From Actinobacteria bacterium UBA3120 (GTDB taxonomy: Bacteria; Actinomycetota; Actinomycetes; S36-B12), in the NCBI GenBank assembly GCA_002365735.1, contig DEZY01000145.1:1-7903 (forward strand): 7,903 nucleotides of DNA. Direction: 5' to 3'. Position 1 is the first letter of the stretch; each line of letters begins with the position of its first letter. Positions 1-6,734 of the stretch are shown piece after piece. A program made the position numbers and the translations under genes. The notes beneath the pieces were generated by a model. The model saw nothing but the letters and a program-made list of their open reading frames with translations, was not told where the DNA came from and did not search any database.

Positions 1-447
1 CATGGCTAAAGGTAATGAATTCCCCACCTCGGGCAGTGCGCGAGCCATGAGGTGGGCGACAACCTCCGTGTCGGTCTCGGACTCAAATTCAAGGCCTGTG
101 CTTTCCAGCTCGGTGCGTAAGGTGTGAAAGTTTTCAATGATCCCGTTATGGATCACTGCGATCCGGTTATCAGAGCTGACATGCGGGTGAGCATTGCGAT
201 CGGATGGGCCACCGTGCGTTGCCCAGCGGGTGTGACCAATTCCAGTGGTTGAACTCGACAATGGGTCCTCGCCGAGTAATTGCTCAAGGTTGCCCAACTT
301 CCCGGCCTTCTTGCGGACTTCAAGGCCCCCGTCGGCGATCACGGCAACCCCTGCAGAGTCGTAGCCCCGGTATTCCATTCGCCGAAGCCCGGCCACCACA
401 ATTTCCAGGGCCTGCTTATGGCCGACATAACCAACGATTCCGCACAC
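1..447 (-). CDS. glmS: Glutamine-fructose-6-phosphate aminotransferase, N-terminal part (cut by window edge)
   Basis: GlmS makes glucosamine-6-phosphate from fructose-6-phosphate and glutamine, the first step of UDP-GlcNAc synthesis in the cytoplasm. The 149 codons present cover most of the class II glutamine amidotransferase domain. The protein begins M-CGIVGYVG, where the Cys exposed by Met removal is the nucleophile. It continues with RRMEYRGYDSAGVAV, GHTRWATHGGPSDRNAHPH, HNGIIENF and a SETDTEVVAHL segment, all family hallmarks. The nucleophile must directly follow the initiator Met, which fixes the start at the GTG at 447-445, although no Shine-Dalgarno site is visible. The sugar isomerase (SIS) domains lie beyond position 1. 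It follows glmM by 109 bases in the same direction, so the two pathway enzymes are neighbours. No start codon or stop is needed inside the window, so the truncation is simply the window boundary. Confidence 0.97.
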   Translation of the reverse strand, partial: MCGIVGYVGHKQALEIVVAGLRRMEYRGYDSAGVAVIADGGLEVRKKAGKLGNLEQLLGEDPLSSSTTGIGHTRWATHGGPSDRNAHPHVSSDNRIAVIHNGIIENFHTLRTELESTGLEFESETDTEVVAHLMARALPEVGNSLPLAM

Positions 448-556
448 CGGGTCAGCGTACCGCTGAAGGGTTGGTGCTTCACGCCCGATCAACTGCGATG
501 CCGGTGAGCCTCTAAGGGGATTATGAATTCCCCGCCTAACATCACCGTGCAAAAGC
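448..556 (-). other. glmM-glmS intergenic region with weak promoter candidate and start-proximal hairpin
   Basis: This 109-base gap holds no gene. On the minus strand it has a CATAAT hexamer (525-520) that could be a -10 box for glmS, but no convincing -35 at 16-18 bases. It also has a GGGGA/TCCCC inverted repeat (5-bp stem) overlapping that hexamer. A short perfect hairpin, CAGCG-GTA-CGCTG (465-453), ends 5 bases before the glmS GTG. There is no T-tract that would make a classical terminator. A separate glmS promoter is possible but weakly supported. Confidence 0.3.
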
Positions 557-1906
557 TCACAACGATAATTCCGCCGTAATTACTCGGGCGAGTCGTTCGG
601 CCACCCGCTGGGCTTCCACCTGGCTCCCTGCCTCAACCATGACGCGCACAACCGGTTCAGTGCCCGAAGGCCGCAGCAAGATTCGCCCGCTGCCAGCCAG
701 ATCTAATTCCAATGATTTGAGTTCAGCTGCCACTTTGGTGTTTGACTCCACACCGGCACGGTCAACCCCACCCACGTTAATCAGCACCTGTGGCAATTTG
801 GTGACCACGCCAGCAAGTTCGGCCAGAGACTTTCCACTACTGGAAACGCGCGCCAAAAGATGCAATGCGGTCAAGACACCGTCGCCCGTTGTTCCAAAAT
901 CACTCATGACAACGTGTCCACTTTGCTCCCCACCAAGAATATAGCCATGCTCACGCATCGATTCCAGAACATAACGGTCACCGACGGCTGTTGAAATAAC
1001 TGTTATCCCCGCTGCATCCATTGCTTGATTGAAACCAAGGTTTGCCATCACCGTAGAGACAACGGTGTTGTGAGTCAAAGTGCCAGCCGCGGCCATGGAG
1101 ATGGCCAGGATTCCCAGAATGTGGTCACCGTCAACGTCATTACCCAGCGCATCAATTGCCAGGCAGCGATCGGCATCACCATCAAATGCGATACCGGCAT
1201 CAGCACCGTGTTCAACAACGGCAACTCGAAGGTCGTCAAGGTGAGTACTGCCGCAACCCTCGTTGATGTTCAAGCCATTGGGCGCTGCATGAATCGCAAT
1301 TACCTCAGCGCCAGCACGACGCAATGCTTCGGGTCCAACAACACTTGCCGCGCCATTCGCACAATCAACAACAACTTTAAGGCCAGAAAGTGAGGAGTCA
1401 GACTCTAAAGTCGAAAGCAGATGGGCCACAAAAAGGTCGGTAGCACTGGGATCCACAACGACTCGGCCGACATCTTTGCCAATGGGGCGTTCCCAAGGTT
1501 CGCGCATTCGATTTTCAATTGCCACTTCAAGGGAGTCATCAAGCTTTTGACCGCCCCGGGCAAAAAATTTGATGCCGTTATCGGGCATCGGGTTGTGTGA
1601 AGCAGAAAGCATCACGCCGAGGTCGGCCTCAAGTGAAGACACCAGATAAGCAACCGCGGGGGTGGGTAGTGCGCCCACCAAAATGACGTCGATCCCAGCA
1701 CTTGCCAAGCCGGCAACGACCGCGGCTTCAAGGAACTCCCCTGAAGCCCGCGTGTCATGGCCAACAATTGCTCGAGGACGGTGTCCGGCAAATTCGCCAG
1801 CATCGGCCAACACGTGTGCAGCGGCAACCGATAGATCCAAAGCCAATTCGGCAGTGAGATCGCGATTAGCTAAACCGCGAACACCGTCGGTTCCGAATAG
1901 GCCCAT
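557..1906 (-). CDS. glmM: Phosphoglucosamine mutase
   Basis: GlmM interconverts glucosamine-6-phosphate and glucosamine-1-phosphate on the way to UDP-GlcNAc. The 449-residue product has the full alpha-D-phosphohexomutase plan. It has an N-terminal [10 protein letters not shown], the SASHNP loop with the phosphorylated catalytic Ser103, and the metal-binding FDGDADR (Asp242, Asp244, Asp246). It also has the sugar-binding GGEQSGH loop (325-331) and the C-terminal phosphate-binding [11 protein letters not shown] (412-422). Length is typical (about 445-450). The ATG start leaves the N-terminus one residue shorter than the common [12 protein letters not shown] form. No other start codon exists between it and the rpsI stop 22 bases upstream. 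The nearest SD-like GGAGCGG ends 13 bases before the ATG, so initiation probably relies partly on coupling to rpsI. It lies downstream of rplM-rpsI and upstream of glmS, a common actinobacterial arrangement. Confidence 0.98.
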   Translation of the reverse strand: MGLFGTDGVRGLANRDLTAELALDLSVAAAHVLADAGEFAGHRPRAIVGHDTRASGEFLEAAVVAGLASAGIDVILVGALPTPAVAYLVSSLEADLGVMLSASHNPMPDNGIKFFARGGQKLDDSLEVAIENRMREPWERPIGKDVGRVVVDPSATDLFVAHLLSTLESDSSLSGLKVVVDCANGAASVVGPEALRRAGAEVIAIHAAPNGLNINEGCGSTHLDDLRVAVVEHGADAGIAFDGDADRCLAIDALGNDVDGDHILGILAISMAAAGTLTHNTVVSTVMANLGFNQAMDAAGITVISTAVGDRYVLESMREHGYILGGEQSGHVVMSDFGTTGDGVLTALHLLARVSSSGKSLAELAGVVTKLPQVLINVGGVDRAGVESNTKVAAELKSLELDLAGSGRILLRPSGTEPVVRVMVEAGSQVEAQRVAERLARVITAELSL

Positions 1907-1928
1907 GAAGTGGTGTGAACCGCTCCGA

Positions 1929-2420
1929 CTAGCGCTTGCTGTACTGCGAAGCCTTACGAGCCTTCTTCAGACCGTACTTCTTACGCTCCTTGGCCCGTGG
2001 GTCACGAGTGAGAAATCCTGCTTTTTTCAAGCTAGCGCGGTTACCTTCAGTATCAATCGCGTTAAGTGAACGAGCGATACCGAGACGAAGTGCACCCGCT
2101 TGACCACTGGTGCCGCCTCCGTGCAGTCGAGCAATCACGTCAAACTGGCCGGGTGCGCCAAGGGTGACAAATGGCTCGTTCACGATTTGCTGGTGAACCT
2201 TGTTCGGGAAATAGGAAGCAAGATCGCGACCATTAATCTTGAACTGTCCGGTTCCGGGAACAATACGGACGCGGGCAACGGCTTCCTTGCGGCGGCCAGT
2301 TGCAGCACCCGGTGCGATCACGACATCGCGGTTAATAACCGGCTTAGCGCTTTCACTGGTGTACTCCGAGGGAACCTCTTCGATATTTTCTTCAACTACG
2401 TCAATAGCAACTTCAGACAC
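1929..2420 (-). CDS. rpsI: 30S ribosomal protein S9
   Basis: S9 is a small-subunit protein whose C-terminal tail reaches the P-site tRNA. The conserved core starts near residue 41 ([13 protein letters not shown]), followed by [19 protein letters not shown] (101-119). The basic C-terminal tail, [25 protein letters not shown], ends in the near-invariant SKR. The product is 163 residues, against about 130 for the minimal family form. The extra length is an acidic, probably disordered N-terminal extension (residues 1-40, rich in Glu, Val and Ser), of a kind seen in many actinobacterial S9 proteins. The start is GTG at 2420, chosen because AAGGAG lies 8 bases upstream. It sits 18 bases after the rplM stop, so the two are almost certainly one operon. 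Confidence 0.98.
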   Translation of the reverse strand: MSEVAIDVVEENIEEVPSEYTSESAKPVINRDVVIAPGAATGRRKEAVARVRIVPGTGQFKINGRDLASYFPNKVHQQIVNEPFVTLGAPGQFDVIARLHGGGTSGQAGALRLGIARSLNAIDTEGNRASLKKAGFLTRDPRAKERKKYGLKKARKASQYSKR

Positions 2421-2438
2421 GTAAATCTCTCCTTAGCG

Positions 2439-2882
2439 CTACTGCGCAACCTGGGTAATGACAAATGGCTTGGGCTCTTGGGCGGCGTGCGGGTGATTGT
2501 CCCCCACATATATTTTCAACTTGGTCAACTGCTGGCGACCGAGTTTGTTATGAGGGAGCATTCCCTTAACTGCCTTCTCAACCGCTTTCGTTGGGCGTGA
2601 CTCCAACAGTTCGGCATAGGTGATAGCTGTGAGGCCACCAGGGTAACCCGAGTGGTGGTATGCCTTCTTCTGCTCACGCTTCGAACCGGTGAGGGCAACT
2701 TTGTCAGCATTAATAATGACAACGAAATCGCCCGTATCCAGATGTGGTGCGAAGGTGGGCTTGTGCTTTCCGCGAAGCAATGCCGCGGTGTGACTGGCGA
2801 GCCGTCCGAGAACAATGTCGGTCGCGTCAATTACGTGCCAGGTGCGAATGATTTCGCCGGCTTTGGGACTATATGTGCGCAT
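2439..2882 (-). CDS. rplM: 50S ribosomal protein L13
   Basis: L13 is an early-assembling large-subunit protein. The 147-residue product is the normal length. It shows the N-terminal MRTYSP and [16 protein letters not shown] segment (15-30), [20 protein letters not shown] (35-53), the HHSGYPGGL segment (76-84), [10 protein letters not shown] (107-116) and the C-terminal [14 protein letters not shown] (122-135). The ATG at 2882 is preceded by AAGG with 9 bases of spacing. It is the first gene of the rplM-rpsI pair and has a 191-base non-coding region upstream, so transcription probably starts there. That leader contains two hairpins (see separate entries). Confidence 0.98.
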   Translation of the reverse strand: MRTYSPKAGEIIRTWHVIDATDIVLGRLASHTAALLRGKHKPTFAPHLDTGDFVVIINADKVALTGSKREQKKAYHHSGYPGGLTAITYAELLESRPTKAVEKAVKGMLPHNKLGRQQLTKLKIYVGDNHPHAAQEPKPFVITQVAQ

Positions 2883-2987
2883 GGGGCGCTACCTTGCTTT
2901 CTCGTAGGGACTCGGTCTCTGCACCTACCGGTTGGTAGGCCGTACTGGGCACCTTCCCGGGCACCCAGGCTGCAACACGCACAGCGA
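2883..2987 (-). promoter_or_regulatory. rplM-rpsI 5' leader RNA with two hairpins
   Basis: If transcription starts near 2987, the leader is about 105 nt. It contains a stem at 2968-2945 (CTGGGTGCC pairing with GGTGCCCAG, 9 bp including two G-U pairs, 6-nt loop). A second, perfect 6-bp hairpin is at 2939-2924 (CCTACC-AACC-GGTAGG). The GGTAG of the second hairpin's 3' arm is repeated in the SD region (AAGGTAG, 2895-2889). The CTACC arm could therefore pair with either copy. Seen directly: the complementarities. Inferred: that they form an autoregulatory leader for L13/S9. Ribosomal protein leaders for L13 operons are known in other bacteria, but I cannot match this one to a named family. Confidence 0.4.
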
Positions 2988-2993
2988 CGTCAA

Positions 2994-3023
2994 AGGATAC
3001 CCGCCCACAGCAGCGGCCACCAA
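2994..3023 (-). promoter_or_regulatory. Candidate sigma-70-type promoter for rplM-rpsI
   Basis: On the minus strand, TTGGTG (3023-3018) and TATCCT (2999-2994) are separated by 18 bases. Each matches the consensus at three to four positions. The pair lies about 110 bases ahead of the rplM ATG. A weaker alternative is GATACT near 3046-3041 with TTTTCC 17 bases upstream. The 191-base gap makes a promoter here likely. Which pair is used cannot be settled by eye. Confidence 0.3.
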
Positions 3024-3073
3024 ATCCCCCCTGATCAAGGAAGTATCTCCCCACAAACAACCGCGGAAAACTA

Positions 3074-3727
3074 CTACGGACGCGGCGGCTGGGACGCTAG
3101 CCACGCTGTAAAAGAGGCATCCTGTTCCTTGCGCCAAAGCGCCACCGAGTCGCCCAATCCACCCGGTTCACTGGTGAACAGCTGCGGGTATCGCCCCTGC
3201 TGAGCCAACATTAATAAGCCAGTGATCCGGGCATCAGCTAGAGCCCCATGCCAATCGGCTTCATTGAGTTCTAACCCGTAACGAGCCACTGTGGGTTGCA
3301 AGCGACGCTGAGCCTTGCCTTTCACGTATTTATCCATCTGCTTGTCAATTACGTAGGGGCAAATATCTACCACACCCGAAAGCGGCTGATAGCCGACCCG
3401 CTCGAGATTTGAATCAAGAATAGTTCGATCAAATTGGGAGTTAAAGCACACGACCGGTATTTTGCTCGAAACAAGGTATTCACGAATTGACCCAAGCGCT
3501 TCAACTTGTGCCTGGCCTCGGGACTGACTCATCTGATCAGTGATCCCGTGCACCGCGCTGGCTGCTTGCGGAATCTGCACATCGACTTTGATTAGCCATT
3601 CACGCGAGGACACTTCAACACCGTCACGAAACTCCACCGCAGCAGCGCTCACAATTCGGTCCGCACTTACGTCAACACCCGTCGTCTCGGTGTCAAATGC
3701 AATAAAGCCGTCATCTACCCAGGACAT
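3074..3727 (-). CDS. DnaQ-like DEDDh 3'-5' exonuclease
   Basis: The 217-residue product is an RNase T/DNA polymerase III epsilon-type exonuclease. The metal and catalytic residues are all visible. Exo I is in FDTETTG (Asp12, Glu14), Exo II in VVCFNSQFD (Asp100), and Exo III in HGALADA (His160, Asp165). The HGIT motif at 60-63 and a GVVDICPYVID segment (118-128) are also typical of this group. It hydrolyses single-stranded nucleic acid from the 3' end with two divalent metals. Whether the substrate is DNA (proofreading or repair) or RNA cannot be read from sequence. There is no BRCT or helicase domain. The ATG is preceded by GGAGGAG with ideal spacing. It lies alone between cupin and rplM, with 64 bases upstream and 191 downstream, and all active-site residues are intact. 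A specific gene name is not justified. Confidence 0.93.
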   Translation of the reverse strand: MSWVDDGFIAFDTETTGVDVSADRIVSAAAVEFRDGVEVSSREWLIKVDVQIPQAASAVHGITDQMSQSRGQAQVEALGSIREYLVSSKIPVVCFNSQFDRTILDSNLERVGYQPLSGVVDICPYVIDKQMDKYVKGKAQRRLQPTVARYGLELNEADWHGALADARITGLLMLAQQGRYPQLFTSEPGGLGDSVALWRKEQDASFTAWLASQPPRP

Positions 3728-3749
3728 TTAACTCCTCCAATTCAGCCTC

Positions 3750-3778
3750 AGTATGTCATTTCCATCAGATATTGGGAA
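3750..3778 (-). promoter_or_regulatory. Candidate promoter for the exonuclease gene
   Basis: On the minus strand, TTCCCA (3778-3773) and CATACT (3755-3750) are spaced 17 bases apart, each matching the consensus at four of six positions. A transcript from here would have a leader of about 16 nt carrying the GGAGGAG site and then the exonuclease ATG at 3727. Spacing is good but the hexamers are ordinary. It would make the exonuclease independently transcribed from the cupin. Confidence 0.35.
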
Positions 3779-3791
3779 CGGAATTCTCCAT

Positions 3792-4112
3792 TCACGACAG
3801 TGTGATCCAGACCTTTCGCAAGGGCTCGGTGACGGTCCATACGGTTTTCGCACCCATGGGTAGCATCCCAACGGTTCCGGGCTCAAGCAGGATCTCGCCA
3901 CCCTGGTCGCAGGTCACAGTTCCGCGCCCGGATAACACCACGAATACCTCTTCCACCTCCGTGTCGGTGGAAGTGCCGACGGAGTGTTCCCACACGCCAA
4001 CTTCGATATCCCCCTCCGTATCAAGGGCGCTCACTCCTGCACTCACGCCTTCATGACCGGGTAATTCTGCATGCTTTACGGGGATGTTGTTGGCCAAGTA
4101 TCCACGAATCAT
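3792..4112 (-). CDS. Small single-domain cupin (Cupin_3/DUF861-like)
   Basis: This 106-residue protein is one cupin barrel. The segment GVWEHSVGTSTDTEVEEVFVVLSGRG (39-64) corresponds to cupin motif 1, with Glu55 and Gly62 in the expected positions. LEPGTVGMLPMGAKTVWTV (77-95) corresponds to motif 2 (Gly79, Pro85, Gly87). The metal-binding histidines of classical cupins are missing: there is no HxH before Glu55, and Thr90 stands where motif 2 usually has His. The closing segment RKVWI (99-103), together with these features, fits the Cupin_3 group, whose members include ureidoglycine aminohydrolase-like and many uncharacterised proteins. No substrate can be assigned. The ATG at 4112 gives the natural N-terminus but has no SD upstream. 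The gap to truA is 85 bases. It could be an enzyme, a small-molecule binder or a degenerate fold. Confidence 0.85.
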   Translation of the reverse strand: MIRGYLANNIPVKHAELPGHEGVSAGVSALDTEGDIEVGVWEHSVGTSTDTEVEEVFVVLSGRGTVTCDQGGEILLEPGTVGMLPMGAKTVWTVTEPLRKVWITLS

Positions 4113-4197
4113 GGCCCAACGTTACGACAAGACTGCCAAATTTTGCGCTTCTCGCCTCCAGCCGGCTCGGCGATGTCAATCACAACATGAGAACTGC
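4113..4197 (-). other. truA-cupin intergenic region
   Basis: This 85-base gap contains no gene and no terminator with a T-tract. A perfect TTGACA lies at 4179-4174 on the minus strand, but no TANNNT hexamer follows at 16-19 bases, so I do not call a promoter. The cupin ATG has no SD and may be translated from a short or leaderless transcript, or by read-through from truA. Confidence 0.3.
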
Positions 4198-4998
4198 TTA
4201 GCCCCGCCGAGCCCTAGTTTCACTTTGGCGGGCGAATAACTCTTCATCTGGCGGGTAACCCACTCGTTCAAGGACGAGTGGGAACGCTTGCATAGTTTGA
4301 ATGTGGGAGATCTTGGATTCTTGGCTCAACAAATGTTGTGTCCAGGTGACGGGTCTACGCCCATCACCGATGGGCAAAAGCGCTCCCACAACGCTGCGAA
4401 CCATGGAGTAACAGAAGGCATCCGCTCGAATTGTCATGACAACGTAGTTGTCTTTGTTGCGGTGCCATTCGAGTCTTTGGACTTCCCTGATTGTGGTCGT
4501 TTTAGGCTTTTCTTTGCAGAAGGCAAAAAAGTCGTGAACCCCGATCAGAGACTGGCTTGCTTCATTGAGTTTGTCCACATCAAGGGCGACCGGCCACGCA
4601 AAGACCTCGTGACGGTGAAGTGGTGCCGGACCGGTGGGGTCATCGCAGATTGTGTAGGTGTATTCGCGCCACAGAGCCGAGAAACGTGCATCAAAACCGT
4701 AAGGCGCTTCCTCTATTTTATGAATTCGAATGTCAGCCGGCAACGCCTTATTAATTCGTTCTGCGGTCAGCTTGTTCATTTGTGGGTGATTGCGGGATAT
4801 GTCAAAATGAAATACCTGGGCGCGGGCATGCACGCCGGCATCCGTGCGACCGGCAACAATTGTGGGTAAGTCAAGTTGGTGAATCAGTGCACCAATTGTG
4901 TTTTCAATTTCAGATTGAACCGAACGGGCCTCCATTTGAGAGGCCCAACCGTGAAAACCGGAGCCGTCGTAGGCCAGGTAGACACGCAGACGAATCAG
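4198..4998 (-). CDS. truA: tRNA pseudouridine(38-40) synthase, start codon uncertain
   Basis: TruA converts uridines 38, 39 and 40 of the tRNA anticodon arm to pseudouridine. The frame encodes YLAYDGSGFHGWASQ (the conserved YDGxxFxGW segment), AGRTDAGVHARAQVFHF with the catalytic Asp, WREYTYTI, and ADAFCYSMVRSVVGALLPIG. It ends at TAA in 4200-4198. The first in-frame ATG (4935) would give 245 residues but cut off the YDG motif, so the true protein starts upstream. Between the rplQ stop at 5058-5056 (same frame) and 4935 there is no ATG, GTG or TTG. I place the start provisionally at CTG 4998 (266 residues; catalytic Asp53). ATT at 4995, CTG at 4989, or a -1 frameshift from an upstream ATG at 5039 (about 280 residues) are alternatives. 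A lost base in the assembly is also possible. It follows rplQ as in many bacteria and is likely co-transcribed. Confidence 0.92.
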   Translation of the reverse strand: MIRLRVYLAYDGSGFHGWASQMEARSVQSEIENTIGALIHQLDLPTIVAGRTDAGVHARAQVFHFDISRNHPQMNKLTAERINKALPADIRIHKIEEAPYGFDARFSALWREYTYTICDDPTGPAPLHRHEVFAWPVALDVDKLNEASQSLIGVHDFFAFCKEKPKTTTIREVQRLEWHRNKDNYVVMTIRADAFCYSMVRSVVGALLPIGDGRRPVTWTQHLLSQESKISHIQTMQAFPLVLERVGYPPDEELFARQSETRARRG

Positions 4999-5030
4999 CC
5001 CGTCCCCGGGTAAACCGAGAACGGGCTGAT
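4994..5030 (-). promoter_or_regulatory. Strong hairpin between rplQ and truA
   Basis: A perfect 10-bp inverted repeat (ATCAGCCCGT / ACGGGCTGAT) flanks an inner 6-bp stem (TCTCGG / CCGGGG, two G-U pairs) with a TTTAC loop. Together they can form one continuous 16-bp stem. It begins 26 bases after the rplQ stop codon. The candidate truA CTG and ATT start codons lie at its 3' edge, so folding would hide them. The 3' flank is TTCGTCTGCG, not a T-tract, so a classical intrinsic terminator is unlikely. It may be an attenuator, an mRNA processing site or a translational control element. Confidence 0.7.
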
Positions 5031-5039
5031 CAATTTCAT
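4995..5039 (-). CDS. Possible 14-codon leader ORF upstream of truA
   Basis: An ATG at 5039, 16 bases after the rplQ stop, opens a reading frame for MKLISPFSVYPGTG ending in TGA at 4997-4995. The SD support is poor (the best AAGGAG is 19 bases away), but coupling to rplQ termination is possible. Its stop overlaps the candidate truA starts (CTG 4998-4996, ATT 4995-4993), and it runs through the hairpin. Its codons CCG GGG lie in a CCCGGGG heptamer (5010-5004). A -1 slip there would join it in frame to truA. Nothing proves it is translated. Confidence 0.3.
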   Translation of the reverse strand: MKLISPFSVYPGTG

Positions 5040-5055
5040 GTTGCGAACTCAGGAC

Positions 5056-5613
5056 TTACTCCTTGGGCTCTGCTTCTTCGCCTGCAGAAACAGCTTCTTC
5101 GCCTTCGGTATTTACCGGCGCGCTTGTTTCCTCTTCGAGGACTTCCTCGGTGTCTGGTGTGATTTCTTCCACGACCTTGGCGTCTTCGCTTTTCGCAGCT
5201 GATTCCTTGACAGCGCGCTTGGTGGCACCCGTTGCTTCAGCGACTACCGCTTCAGCCATTGGCTCAACCAGTTCAATGATCGCCATGGGGGCGTTGTCGC
5301 CCTTACGGTTACCAATCTTGATGATTCTGGTGTAGCCACCCTGGCGGCCGGCATAGCTGGGGCCGATCTCGGTGAACAACGTGTGCACAACACCCTTGTC
5401 CTTCACTACGGTGAGAACACGACGGCGAGCCGAAATGTCTCCACGCTTTGCAAAGGTAACCATGCGCTCGGCGAGTGGACGAAGTCGCTTCGCCTTCGCA
5501 TGGGTGGTGGTGATGCGCCCGTGCTCAAAGAGCGCGGTTGCCAGATTGCCCAGCATGAGCCTCTCGTGAGCCGGTCCTCCGCCGAAGCGGGAACCCTTAG
5601 TTGGCGTAGGCAT
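5056..5613 (-). CDS. rplQ: 50S ribosomal protein L17
   Basis: L17 is a large-subunit protein at the exit-tunnel side of the ribosome. The core (residues 1-117) shows [58 protein letters not shown] and [25 protein letters not shown], all family signatures. The remaining residues (118-185) form a low-complexity Ala/Glu/Val tail ending in EAEPKE, probably disordered. Such tails are usual in actinobacterial L17. The tail's coding DNA has a 12-base direct repeat (5072-5083 and 5093-5104) encoding two GEEA units. The ATG is preceded by AAGGAG with 5 bases of spacing. It follows rpoA by 53 bases and is the last ribosomal gene of the operon before truA. Confidence 0.98.
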   Translation of the reverse strand: MPTPTKGSRFGGGPAHERLMLGNLATALFEHGRITTTHAKAKRLRPLAERMVTFAKRGDISARRRVLTVVKDKGVVHTLFTEIGPSYAGRQGGYTRIIKIGNRKGDNAPMAIIELVEPMAEAVVAEATGATKRAVKESAAKSEDAKVVEEITPDTEEVLEEETSAPVNTEGEEAVSAGEEAEPKE

Positions 5614-5666
5614 CTTGTCTCCTTATTGATCTCGGTGAGTCAGTAACTCTTGAAGCGCTGCGGCTC

Positions 5667-6734
5667 TTAGAGCTGCTCGTCTTCGGGGTAGGCATCTTCT
5701 GTGACGGTAACAGCAACTTCTGGGACTTCTTCGGGGTCAACATCCATGTCGACATCGGTGTCATCGAAGTACACGGCGGTGCTGGGATCAAACCCAGGGG
5801 GGCTGTCCTTGAGCGCAAGACCAAGACCGTGCAGTTTTACCTTGATTTCCTCGATTGACTTAGCGCCAAAGTTACGGATATCAAGCAGATCAGCCTCACT
5901 ACGGGTGATGAGCTCCCCAACGGTGTGAATGCCTTCGCGCTTGAGGCAGTTGTAGGAACGCACTGTCATATCAAGCTGCTCAATTGGAGTTGAGAGTTGC
6001 TCGGCAACGAATGCATCGGTGGGACTGGGACCAATGTCAATGCCTTCCGCGTCAAGATTCATCTCACGAGCAAGGCCAAAGAGCTCAACCAAAGTGGAGC
6101 CAGCAGATGCAACAGCATCCCGTGGCAACATGCATGGCTTGGTCTCAACATCGATGATCAACTTGTCGAAGTCGGTACGCTGTTCAACACGGGTAGCCTC
6201 AACTTTGTAACTCACCTTGAGCACCGGTGAGTAGATCGAGTCAACCGGGATCCGGCCGATCTCTTGCTCAGGATGCTTGTTCATGGTCGAGGGCACGTAA
6301 CCGCGACCACGCTCAACAACGAGTTCGATCTCGAGCTTGCCCTTGTCATTGAGCGTTGCAATATGAAGCTCGGGATTGTGAACTTCAACGCCCGCTGGTG
6401 GTTGAATATCAGCTGCAGTCACATTCCCGGGGCCCTGCTTGCGCAAGTACATGACAACTGGCTCATCGATCTCACTTGACACCACGAGCCCCTTAAGGTT
6501 CAAAATGATTTCGGTGACATCTTCTTTGATTCCATCAATTGTGCTGAACTCATGTAGAACCCCATCAATACGGATGCTCGTGACGGACGCACCCGGAATC
6601 GAGGAGAGCAAGGTTCGACGAAGTGAGTTGCCAAGGGTGTAACCAAAACCTGGCTCAAGGGGTTCCAACACAAAACGTGAACGGAACTCGCTGATTGGTT
6701 CTTCGGTCAGAATTGGACGCTGACTAATGAGCAC
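5667..6734 (-). CDS. rpoA: DNA-directed RNA polymerase alpha subunit
   Basis: The alpha subunit nucleates RNA polymerase assembly and contacts UP elements and activators. The 355-residue product has the N-terminal assembly domain ([32 protein letters not shown], 17-48; ERGRGYVPS, 141-149). After a linker comes the C-terminal domain ([19 protein letters not shown], 257-275, then [11 protein letters not shown], 288-298). Arg259 matches the DNA-contacting Arg265 of E. coli. The last 30 residues are strongly acidic. The start is GTG at 6734, with GGAAGG 9 bases upstream. A closer out-of-frame ATG at 6741 opens only a five-codon frame. The MLISQRP N-terminus is typical of actinobacterial alpha. 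It lies 77 bases after rpsD and 53 before rplQ. Confidence 0.98.
   Translation of the reverse strand: MLISQRPILTEEPISEFRSRFVLEPLEPGFGYTLGNSLRRTLLSSIPGASVTSIRIDGVLHEFSTIDGIKEDVTEIILNLKGLVVSSEIDEPVVMYLRKQGPGNVTAADIQPPAGVEVHNPELHIATLNDKGKLEIELVVERGRGYVPSTMNKHPEQEIGRIPVDSIYSPVLKVSYKVEATRVEQRTDFDKLIIDVETKPCMLPRDAVASAGSTLVELFGLAREMNLDAEGIDIGPSPTDAFVAEQLSTPIEQLDMTVRSYNCLKREGIHTVGELITRSEADLLDIRNFGAKSIEEIKVKLHGLGLALKDSPPGFDPSTAVYFDDTDVDMDVDPEEVPEVAVTVTEDAYPEDEQL

Noticed and set aside
448..556. glmS ribozyme or riboswitch upstream of glmS
   Set aside because: The gap is only 109 bases and shows none of the ribozyme core layout I could recognise. The element is mainly known from Firmicutes and relatives.
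2869..3060. 63-codon minus-strand ORF covering the rplM leader and overlapping its start
   Set aside because: No SD, low-complexity Gly/Val/Arg composition, and it overlaps the likely promoter. It is more likely a chance open frame than a leader peptide.
2652..3203. 183-codon plus-strand ORF across rplM and its leader
   Set aside because: It is antisense to the clear rplM gene, has no family-like motifs and mirrors rplM codons. I treat it as a shadow.
4174..4179. Perfect TTGACA upstream of the cupin as a promoter
   Set aside because: No TANNNT-like -10 hexamer lies at 16-19 bases downstream on the minus strand.
4288..4869. 193-codon plus-strand ORF inside truA
   Set aside because: It is fully antisense to a well-conserved TruA frame and has no recognisable domain.
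4994..5030. Intrinsic terminator after rplQ
   Set aside because: The stem is strong but the 3' flank TTCGTCTGCG is not a T-tract, and truA continues directly through it.
5072..5104. 12-base direct repeat in the rplQ tail as a mobile or recombination site
   Set aside because: It simply encodes two GEEA units of the low-complexity acidic tail.
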